A stretch of DNA of 19,077 bases from assembly GCA_014885115.2 (NCBI GenBank), contig WKLE02005636.1:1-19077 (forward strand). Reading direction: 5' to 3'. Both the position numbers and the translations under genes were made by a program. Below the pieces are notes generated by a model. The model saw nothing but the letters and a program-made list of their open reading frames with translations, did not search any database and had not been told where the DNA came from. Positions 7,901-15,100 of the stretch are shown piece after piece (within the stretch, counting starts at the first letter, position 1; each line of letters opens with the position of its first letter). This DNA is from Asterionellopsis glacialis (taxonomy: Eukaryota > Bacillariophyta > Plagiogrammaphyceae > Rhaphoneidales > Asterionellopsidaceae).

Positions 7901-9259
7901 CAACAAGACATCATTGGACCATTCTTCTTCCATTCTTCGTATTGGAGTAGGATATGATATCTCTATATCTTCCTTCGTGTTGTCGTCTTTTTCTTGTTGC
8001 TTTTGCTTTTGTAATTGTCTTTGCTCTTCCTCATGTTTGACTGTCCATTCTTTTTCAAATTTAAGTAACCATTCTTCTGCTCTATCCATAGATACAAAGG
8101 AATTGGGTATTCCTGTACTGGAAGACACTATTCTTGGTGGGACATTGTAATAATAATTATAATGTTTGGCATAGGCACGAATGACAGCACTATAACATTC
8201 AGCTGTGGGGTTTATATGCTTATATCCTGGTGTAACATGCAATTTTTCCATTCGTTGTAAAATTATTTCAGCTTGGATTGGACCTTCACTTGAATCACGT
8301 CCACCACTATTACTCCCACCGGCATTAGCCCATGCCTGTAATGCTGCCTCGTATAAACTATTTGTAGGTGGACGGGCAATCACATATTTACCTTCACCTT
8401 CACCATCGTCTTCATCCTCCAATGACATTGAATGTGAGTCATATTGAGCTTCCACTGTAGCTAATAATTTGGATGCTTCACGTGCACGATCCACTGGTGA
8501 TAATGGTTTTCTTCTTTGACCTTTCACTTTACCTTTGGATAAGGATATAAGTTGTTTACTGACGGTAGGAGGAATAGTTGTCGAAGGCTTTGACAATGAT
8601 GGCGATACTCCTTTTCGACGTCCTTGTTTACTTTTTTGTCGCGATGAAGTTGACGATGATGCCTTTGCCTTCGCCTTTTTAGTAGTCTTTGGTTTCTGCT
8701 CTGATGGATCCAAATCATCGTTTTGGGTACTACAAAGAGATGATAATTCGTTCCTTCTATTCCGTACTGTTCTTTTCTGAATTCTACCACCATTGTCATT
8801 AGTTGACAATAAGGAAAAACTAGCATGATAATTTTTGAGTGCACGATGATGATATTGTTGTGGGATATTGTTGTTATGCACTGAATAGGGTTTGGATGAA
8901 AAGGCTGCTGCAACACCTGTCATATAATCACCTGTTTTTATAAAAATAATGAGTAGAATTTGAATTATCCACGAATTTGATAGTGCAAGTAAATTTATCT
9001 TTTGTCTCCTTATAGACTTTCGTGGATGTACATCATTCATCATGGTCGCAGACGTTGTTGGATTTTTGGCATTTCGTGTGGCGATAGTTGCTGAGGAACC
9101 ACTGCAAAAACAAGTTATTGCCGTAATATAATTGACATGAGATTCCTTGCTTGTTCTGAATAATGTTGTATTAGCGCTCCGTTGATAACCGTCTTTGATA
9201 TTGTTATGAAACATAAAGGTATCATTGTCACCTTCCATTCTTATCATTTTTTGGATCAT
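4934..9259 (-). CDS. Large pentatricopeptide repeat (PPR) protein, probably plastid-targeted
   Basis: 1441 aa from the first in-frame ATG. From about residue 300 to the C-terminus there are some 23 PPR units of 44-46 aa, e.g. TIAYNAAIFAWANSGEKGA followed by ADAILNDMERLYANGN and a terminal KPN. Upstream are a basic Ser/Lys/Arg-rich linker and, at about 88-125, a hydrophobic stretch (WIIQILLIIFI) followed by GVAAAFSSKP. That is the layout of a diatom bipartite plastid leader: signal peptide, cleavage before F in an ASAFAP-like motif, then a Ser/Arg-rich transit peptide. The signal peptide would be N-terminal only if translation began at the ATG pair at 9041-9043 / 9038-9040 (1369 or 1368 aa), so that may be the true start; the upstream 73 residues could instead be UTR or contain an intron (TTTTTGCAG near 9110 on the minus strand looks like an acceptor). 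Expected role: binding a long chloroplast RNA site. No editing-type C-terminal domain is present. Confidence 0.9.
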   Translation of the reverse strand: MIQKMIRMEGDNDTFMFHNNIKDGYQRSANTTLFRTSKESHVNYITAITCFCSGSSATIATRNAKNPTTSATMMNDVHPRKSIRRQKINLLALSNSWIIQILLIIFIKTGDYMTGVAAAFSSKPYSVHNNNIPQQYHHRALKNYHASFSLLSTNDNGGRIQKRTVRNRRNELSSLCSTQNDDLDPSEQKPKTTKKAKAKASSSTSSRQKSKQGRRKGVSPSLSKPSTTIPPTVSKQLISLSKGKVKGQRRKPLSPVDRAREASKLLATVEAQYDSHSMSLEDEDDGEGEGKYVIARPPTNSLYEAALQAWANAGGSNSGGRDSSEGPIQAEIILQRMEKLHVTPGYKHINPTAECYSAVIRAYAKHYNYYYNVPPRIVSSSTGIPNSFVSMDRAEEWLLKFEKEWTVKHEEEQRQLQKQKQQEKDDNTKEDIEISYPTPIRRMEEEWSNDVLLKCYNVCLDSWSRWSNPSKRGMNACDRAYRLLQHLLQLQWQQQERQILLFGNTDDADKDRSNNMKQSNDNAGSSSSLELPTVISPNTFSYVCVLKALASAGGKRNAQLSLSLLKTMEKTFEQNPLGPVKPNVVAYTSVIQALANSGSGRGSFIGEKAALQCEKLLEKMAALYASGENDSVNPNAYTYEGIISAWAKSGTGIKGAKRAEAILNHCNLLYQSGNKAVKPLTISVNGVLEAWSVSGKGVQAAEHAESILRRMLPFTSSDSSKVNGLQDVCANTESINAVLSAWTLSKDPNAAEKAERLMVSFFDEVQKYHNNSIERKAKVLPNLNTYNTIIGAYTKQNSPRKAEAILYKLINDEKGTGVRPNAKSFGFVISCWAKSRERGSAERAEQLLIQMEKLYRNGNRDLQPNVIVYSAVIDAWAKSDHSDAALKAQSVFDRLLTQAKATNKKWMYPNTITFNTLLQAWANSNKPNAAEQAISLLEQMEDLYKDGYRDAKPAARTLNTVMLCIAKNSKRDPASSQRAEDLFERMLSMYINGDKSMMPDSFTFSTAINAWAWNSNSANAGRGVLRLIRKMETLYNDGTVSSKPHAICYNAAIRFFVDKDDPQQADDVLALMENAFRRGNRDARPDVRTYFAVLNSYAQNPNKGSSARRAMGVLVRMQTSYGRDGNTAAKPNTRCYNTVLSALAKSTQKEASQQALQLLSKMKSLYSTDGNMDVKPDKVSYSTAINALARAGGGQDAARKAMMLLAEMEELRLAGDVDMVPSLICFNAVLNTLSKAGTTEAAQKAEELLERMEDLSSRGSSDLYKEVKPNVISYTSVMSAWASTKAKGAGTRAEAVLRHMEAMCDSGNANVCPDTIAYNAAIFAWANSGEKGASLKADAILNDMERLYANGNVRVKPNGFSYRTVLVACAQQNEDGFQQLDRAQQLLDFMETKYFEGDKDMKPDLLSYKSVASAWKARGKHGQEIVDSLAERLNRIYHKQA

Positions 9260-9266
9260 CAATCAT
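9228..9266 (-). promoter_or_regulatory. Short out-of-frame uORF overlapping the PPR start
   Basis: An ATG at 9264-9266 opens a 12-codon frame that ends with TGA at 9228-9230. It overlaps the longest-frame ATG (9257-9259) and the next in-frame ATGs at 9247 and 9238. Scanning ribosomes starting here would miss those ATGs but could reinitiate at 9043. This applies only if the mRNA begins upstream of 9266. Confidence 0.4.
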
Positions 9267-9688
9267 TCCCATAACATCAGAATCTATGGCGACACAACAA
9301 CTCCGAAATTTATTGAGTTGGATTTTTCGTTTACTGTCTGCAGTAATGTTGATTCTACAGCAGAGTGAAGAGTGGGTCAAATGAGCCGAAAGTTTTGTTG
9401 TTATCAATCAAGCAAGAGAGGCGAAAGTAACAGGGATAATACACATCTTTAATGCGTGTTTGTTGGAGGGGATTTTTTTCTGTTGCTTTGAACGAGTGCC
9501 AGAACAGCCAAGGGATTGTGCCAAGTGTCACCCATGTATCATCTCCTCTACGTTTTTGTAACGGTGCTCAATCTTTTCTTAATGAAATGAAGTGTAAATC
9601 ATGGGTGCGGATGGACGGGCGGACGTTTTCTTTTTGGACGGCGCGCGGGCTTTGTAGAATACCAAGTCCTTGAAGGTCGGGTAAATAG

Positions 9689-9800
9689 CCGTTATTTGTC
9701 GACTACCGGACCTTCACTGAGAGCTCGTAGTTCCGACGGTCCCNNNTTTTAAAGGATTAAAGAGCTCGTATCCAGGAAAATAACGGTGTCGACAACCGGA
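9689..9800. repeat. Short repeats flanking the N gap
   Basis: CCGTTATTT (9689-9697) is matched in inverted orientation by AAATAACGG (9778-9786). GTCGAC followed by TACCGGA (9698-9710) is matched by GTCGAC followed by AACCGGA (9788-9800). GAGCTCGTA occurs on both sides, at 9721-9729 and 9762-9770. The arrangement is centred on the three N at 9744-9746. Confidence 0.6.
9744..9746. other. Assembly gap (NNN)
   Basis: Three undetermined bases in the divergent spacer. They lie in the middle of a repeat-flanked segment, so the true gap length may not be three. Confidence 0.95.
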
Positions 9801-10065
9801 TTTCCCTTGACATATTCAATATCTCTAGCCCTATTCTGGTTGTTTTTCATCCACGGGATCCACGACCCAGACTCCCCACGATTGAAAACAAAAGAATCTT
9901 ATTGAAGGAAAAACAAAAATAAAAATAGAAGTGTCGTGTGTGTGAGACCCCCGAAGAGGGTGAAATAATCAGCAAGTGTCAATGACATTAGTCCTATAAT
10001 TTTTTGTTTTTTTCATTCACGCGAAGAGAAACGGCAAAAGAGAAAGTTAGACTTTTTGCTTCATC

Positions 10066-10772
10066 ATGTTTCTTATTGATTGGATGTACAATGCCCTTGC
10101 TACCCTAGGTACGTTCTCTCTAGACGAGTATTTATCAACGTGAATAACTAATTATGTGTCAAGGTACAAGTGCAGTATTGAAACAACATCGTCATTCATG
10201 TTCTATTCCATATTTTTTCTTCTATAGGTTTGTATCACAAGGATGCCAAAATTTTGTTTTTAGGATTAGATAATGCTGGAAAGACAACATTGCTTCACAT
10301 GTTGAAAGAAAATCGACTTCAAACCTTTACGCCTACATTGTATCCCAATAAAGATGAACTTACGATTGGTCAAATCAAATTTAAAATCTTTGATTTAGGA
10401 GGTCACGAAACGGCACGAATGTTATGGCAAGACTATGTCGATACCGATATTGATGGTATCGTTTATCTTGTCGATGCCTTGGACCGTAGTCGATTTCCCG
10501 AAGCCAAGAAAGAATTGGATGCACTCTTGATGCAAGATGAGTTGGCAGGTGTGCCATTTATGATTTTAGGGAATAAGATTGATGTCCCTACAGCAGCATC
10601 CGCAGAAGAACTCACCTATGCCTTGGGCTTATCTGATGCTACGTTGTATGGTAAGGATGTTGACGTGGACGAATGGGAACAAAATGTTCGTCCTGTAGAG
10701 CTGTTCATGTGTTCGGTTCTCCGCAGGATGGGATATGCTGATGGATTTCAATGGTTATCGCAATTTATTTAA
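10066..10772 (+). CDS. SAR1: Small GTPase Sar1 (COPII coat initiation), two exons
   Basis: 195-aa protein from exons 10066-10108 and 10228-10772. Exon 1 encodes the amphipathic N-terminal helix of Sar1 ([14 protein letters not shown]), which inserts into the ER membrane on GTP binding. Exon 2 carries the P-loop GLDNAGKT (27-34), switch-I threonine in PTLYPN (T51), switch-[11 protein letters not shown] with the catalytic His (H74), G4 NKID (130-133) and the C-terminal signature [20 protein letters not shown]. Length and all motifs match eukaryotic Sar1, which recruits Sec23/24 to ER exit sites; there is no N-myristoylation glycine as in Arf. The split codon Gly15 is formed by G at 10108 and GT at 10228-10229. 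A small insertion ([15 protein letters not shown]) lies before G3-G4 strand β4. The gene should be active and essential. Confidence 0.97.
10109..10227 (+). other. SAR1 intron 1
   Basis: 119-bp phase-1 intron with donor GTACGT and acceptor TTCTATAG after a T-rich tract. Removing it joins the amphipathic helix to the GTPase domain as LG-LYHK, matching the Sar1 family. The MRE11 intron begins with the same GTACGT donor. Confidence 0.93.
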
Positions 10773-10798
10773 AGTAACAAAGAGAAGAGTTTGTGTGA

Positions 10799-10855
10799 TA
10801 CTGTACGTGAGATGCTTCACATGAAATATGATACAGTCAGTACAAGGGTACAGTA
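10799..10855. repeat. Inverted repeat in the SAR1 3' flank
   Basis: TACTGTAC at 10799-10806 pairs with GTACAGTA at 10848-10855 across a 41-nt loop, starting 26 nt after the SAR1 stop. It could form an 8-bp stem in the 3' UTR. The same 8-mer recurs elsewhere in non-coding parts of the window. Confidence 0.5.
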
Positions 10856-11326
10856 AAAATGGAACCATTCGGTTCACTACTGTATGATACAACAAGGGCA
10901 CAAACTTTCAGAAACATTTGTTGCACGAAACATGTACATCACGGTACATCAAGACCTATAATTATATGTTTATATACAAATAGTAATGATTGCTTCGACC
11001 CTAAAGTTTTCTTTGCTTTCACGTCGCCGGTGAGTTCAACATTCAAAAAGTAGGAACGATATATATATCTACTGTACACGTTTCGTTTCTGAGAAACCAC
11101 CTTTTGCAAACATTATTTTATAAGACGCCCCCCCCCAAAAGGGAAATGTCTCCTAACTAATACCATGCAAGGTACCTACAGTAGTTTTCCTCAAACAAAA
11201 GGTTTGACAAGATGCACCGCCAGCTTTTGTCACAAACACTCACTTTCTTTCTACTATACACTGTATACGAAGTTTTGATTTTACAAATGATAGAATATTG
11301 AATATTTGCAAACTTTATTACAACAT

Positions 11327-11520
11327 TCAAAAAATAAATACTTTGTTTGAGACGAGCTCGTAGGATAATTTCTGAACCTTAACATCATTGTCCATGCCCT
11401 CTTGTTCCTCACTTTTTTGTTGTTGTTGTTGTTGTTCGTGCAGGAACGGACCTATCTTATATTTTATGAGTCCTACAGTATCCTCTAGAGATTTATATTG
11501 CCCTGTAACATGAACGCGAA
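11327..11520 (-). CDS. Putative 3' coding exon of an unidentified gene (partial)
   Basis: On the minus strand the frame is open from a TGA near 11530 down to TGA at 11327-11329, about 63 codons. It begins right after an acceptor-like ACAGACAG and reads VRVHVTGQYKSLEDTVGLIK, then a short stretch ending FLHE, a five-Gln run from the (TTG)6 tract, an acidic SEEQEG, and ends LSYELVSNKVFIF. The composition looks like real protein rather than AT-rich noise. There is no suitable start codon before the Gln run, so this would be a terminal exon whose upstream exon(s) lie beyond 11521, perhaps in the island at 11627-11942. The VxVTG-helix pattern recalls one edge of a KH-type domain, but too little is present to claim a family. 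Confidence 0.33.
11417..11434. repeat. (TTG)6 microsatellite
   Basis: Six TTG triplets in the spacer after SAR1. On the minus strand they give the Gln run of the putative exon at 11327-11520, an arrangement like the Gln tracts inside the known genes here. Confidence 0.8.
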
Positions 11521-11626
11521 CTGTCTGTATTCATACAGAGATAATTATTTGATGATGTCATTCGAAAGGGGCGACCCCAATATATGAACTCCTTATTTTC
11601 AGCTCAAGCATTGCATCGAGTTGTAT

Positions 11627-11942
11627 TCATAGCAGGGTTTTCATCTTGAGATATAACGGGGAGATTTCCTGCTCTGGGGCGTTTGAGGATGCACTGCCAG
11701 ATTTCGGCGCGCTGGCGTTGCTGGTACTGTAAGAACCTAAATTGTGAGTTTTGAGCGTTTTTAAAGGTGTAGATCCAAGTTTTCGTGAGCCCGCCCGCAC
11801 CGAGTGTTCGGGGGGATCAAAGACAAGAGCATCATTCAAAGAGGAGAAGATCGTTTCAGCTGTTGACGAGTCCTCTAGTGTAGAGAGAAGCAGAGATAAC
11901 TTCGAATGGAACACGCTCGAGCGAGAGTATCCATTGATAATA
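11627..11942. other. GC-richer island with open frames on both strands
   Basis: This segment is visibly richer in GC than the flanking spacer. The minus strand is open for about 105 codons (starting near 11942, stop at 11627-11629), Ser-rich, with a PLKTLKTHNLGSYS segment. The plus strand is open from 11748 to 11945 with VERSRDNFEWNTLEREYPL. Neither begins with a credible ATG. It may be an exon of the same minus-strand gene as 11327-11520, a decayed mobile element, or a horizontally acquired fragment. I recognise no family. Confidence 0.2.
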
Positions 11943-12156
11943 TAGAACCTTATTTACTGTCAGTCAGTGCATACAAGAAATTTGAAAGAGTAAGCCACGT
12001 AATATCGCGTGATGAATGAATTTAGGGAGTGAATGATTATTACAATTTCAATAGAAAGTAGGTACCAAAAAATTGAAGAAGACGAGGGACGATAGAGATT
12101 GTGAGAAAAAAGAAAAAAGATACCATCGCAGGGACCCCGGGGGGGCGCAATTAAGT

Positions 12157-15100
12157 ATGGAAGAGAAAAAGGATAGTGAAGAACCACTGCTTTCGAAATA
12201 CTCTTCTACTAGATCCACTACGACTATCACCATGTCTTCCCGAAAACGGAGAAGAATGCCTTCTGGTCGTGGCGACGATGATCATGATGAAAGTATTCGT
12301 TCTCTCCAAAACCCGAACAAAAATGTTACCAATGAACAGCAGCAATGTTCCGAAAAGGATGATCAAGCTTCGTTGCCTACAACAGCAACAATAGCTAGAA
12401 TAGCAAAACAGCACCAACTCGGGGAGTCGTCTTGCATGAATGACGAGAATGAAATGGACAACAATGACGACGACAAACTCAAAGATGAAAATGATTTGTA
12501 TAATATGCTAGATTTAGGTGATCTTGTGACAAATGCAGACAGGAACCTTGTGTCGGATGTTATCTTTCTTGTCATGTCACAATTGCAAATTTATCATCAT
12601 CATCATCGTACAACAAAACCACCATCGTCAGTACAACAGCAAAACCAACAACAAAACCAAAGACATCATTCTCCAAGGCACGCTGATTCTACCTCTGCTG
12701 CCAGAGAAGCCATGATTGGATTACAATGCCAACATTGTTGTAAACAACAAGAACAACCATGGCGAAAACGAAGACGTAATGTGCGTAGAAGTGCAACGAC
12801 CACGACAACCACAACAACAACTGAAACATTAAAAAAGCAAAATTCCATTCTTGCAGGTTACACATACTTTCCTACCTCCAGTGTTCATTTATCACAAATA
12901 TCATTTCTTTATACTATCATTCATCATTTTATAACTCAATGTCCGTATTGTCCCAGTGAAGTACGCGTAGCTATTCAAAAAGCATTACTACGACAGAACC
13001 AAACGAAATATCCACAAAATTGCAGTAACAACAACAATACGACGACGACAACAACTTCTCAACCACCAATATCACCACAGCAGAAACACCACCACCACCA
13101 ACATCAAGAACAACAACAATGCCGTAAACATAACTTATTTTTCGAACGTATTTGGTCACGAATGCATAATCACAATCAAGATGAAACAAGCATAGTAACT
13201 TCACCTTCCTTACGCAGCAACATGTCCTCACCATCCTCTTTATCTACGACAGCCACAACACTCTTGTTCCGAAGTTCACCCATCCGACACAACAAACTAT
13301 TAGCCAAATTAGGACAACATCCGTATCCTCGACGAATACTTATACCCATCCTAGAAGGATGTACAAGTGGGATGGAACTAGCACTCATTACAACCACACT
13401 TGTCAAATTTCGTGCTGAAATTGTCTTGGTAGCTGCTACTGCTACTGACGTTGGTACTGGTAGAACGACAACCACGACAAATAATAGTCACAACGAAATA
13501 GCTACAAATCGTACATCCGAACAACGACAGAAAAGAAAAAATCCCAGAGTTGAGGGTAGTGACAACAAAATTAGAGTGAAACTAAAGGAAGGACATTATG
13601 GATCTGTTCCAATGACACTCGAGACAGCAATGGCTATTTGTAAGGACGATGAATGGGATGCGATCATCATTCCTACCAGGAGCGGAGATGATGGTATCTT
13701 GGAAAAGCCATCATTCTCACAAGATTTGATTCGATTGCTGCGGTATCATCACATGTTGGAAAAACCAATCGGCGTTGTAGGTACATCATCAGCATCACCT
13801 AAAACCACATTCGAATCCTTCTCGGCTTTGTTGAAGTTAAATCAAACATCACCACCATCATCATGTGCTACTGCTGCAATAGCTATAGGTAATACTGCTT
13901 CCCAGGCGCCAATAGTATCGAAAAAGAAGTCTTCGTCGCCATCGAAGCAACATGATTCTTCTTCTACTACTACAGGTATCTTTGTTCAAAGCAACATTGT
14001 TACATCCATGGGTATGGGAATAGCTCAATTATTAGCCTTACAAATTGGTGAAATGCTGTATAATACGGAAATGGCAGATTGTATTGCCAAGGAAATGCTA
14101 GTATCTCGTCCAGTACGAGATGAGGGACATCGTCGAAATAGGCAAAAACGACGAAAACAACAACTTGTTGGCGACAATGCAACAGCAACGACATCCTCCT
14201 CCTCTTCATCGTACAATCATACTAATAATAACAATAGACAAAGAAGTGCTGAATCATTAAAAAGGATGGATTCTTCCCCATTTACGGAACGAATTTCAAC
14301 AACAACGGAATCTACAACATCAGCAGCTGATAATAATCACCTTGAACGCAGTGGCACGAAAGTTGATTTGTCAACAAAAGATCAATCTATAACTGATCAA
14401 AACGTTGGTATGACATCACCACCGGGGGAGAAAGGCACTCCTATCATTGTTATTGATGAATCATCAACAATGGATACTAACCCAGAATCCAATAAGACAG
14501 AACATCAAACTGAAACTGATCAGAATGTTAGCATGACATCACCAGAATCCAACAAGGAAGAAGATCAAACTGAAAATGATCAGAACGTTAGCATGACATC
14601 ACCACCGGTGGAGAAAGATACTCCGAACATTGTCGTTGATGAATCATCAACAATGGATACTAATCCAGAATCCAACAAGAAAGACCAAGGAGACACATCA
14701 GAAGAAAAACAAGAAGACAACAATAGTGAAGCACCACCACCACCAGTCACAGATGCGGCGACCTCAACAGTACAAACAGCAGAGAATTCACAATCGTCAA
14801 CACCAGTACCAGACACATCAGATTCCAAAGTTGATGGACAAAACGCTTCTTTACCCTCTCTTGATTGGAACGATATGTTCAAACAGTTGGAAAAATATGG
14901 TGACTGCTCTGTTTCAAAGCTTTGTCAGAAAGATCCTGTACTTGGTAAATGGGCATCTGACCAACGAATCCATAAAGAATCCTTACCATATTATTGTATA
15001 AAACGTCTCGACAACATGGGGTTTCAATGGAGTGATTCAGAAAGAGAAGGTAATTTTTCAGAAGACGACGATCATGATGATGTTTCTGTCATTGAAGAAT

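Larger units (their letters stand above)
9260..10065. promoter_or_regulatory. Divergent intergenic region between the large PPR gene and SAR1
   Basis: 806 bp that must include both promoters. The part at about 9590-9660 is GC-richer than its surroundings, and 9689-9800 holds short repeats around the N gap. The last 60 bp before the SAR1 ATG are purine-rich and look like a 5' UTR. No tRNA, snRNA or protein-coding region is seen: the open frame at 9452-9673 has no recognisable content. Confidence 0.5.
10773..12156. other. 1.4-kb spacer between SAR1 and the DJ-1-like mosaic gene
   Basis: It contains the SAR1 3' flank with TACTGTAC (10799-10806) and its complement (10848-10855), another TACTGTAC at 11070-11077, a run of nine C at 11128-11136, a (TTG)6 tract at 11417-11434, a likely minus-strand coding exon (11327-11520) and a GC-richer island (about 11627-11942). 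GAGCTCGTA, seen twice at the N gap, recurs at 11354-11362. The last 150 bp are the promoter and 5' UTR of the mosaic gene. Confidence 0.5.

Noticed and set aside
9452..9673. 73-codon plus-strand frame in the SAR1 upstream spacer
   Set aside because: No recognisable motif or homopolymer style of the local genes, and no splice link to SAR1, whose start is explained by the exon at 10066.
9263..12150. Possible tRNA, snRNA, CRISPR or transposase genes in the spacers
   Set aside because: No cloverleaf with a recognisable T-loop, no regular repeat-spacer array and no transposase or reverse-transcriptase motif was seen on either strand.
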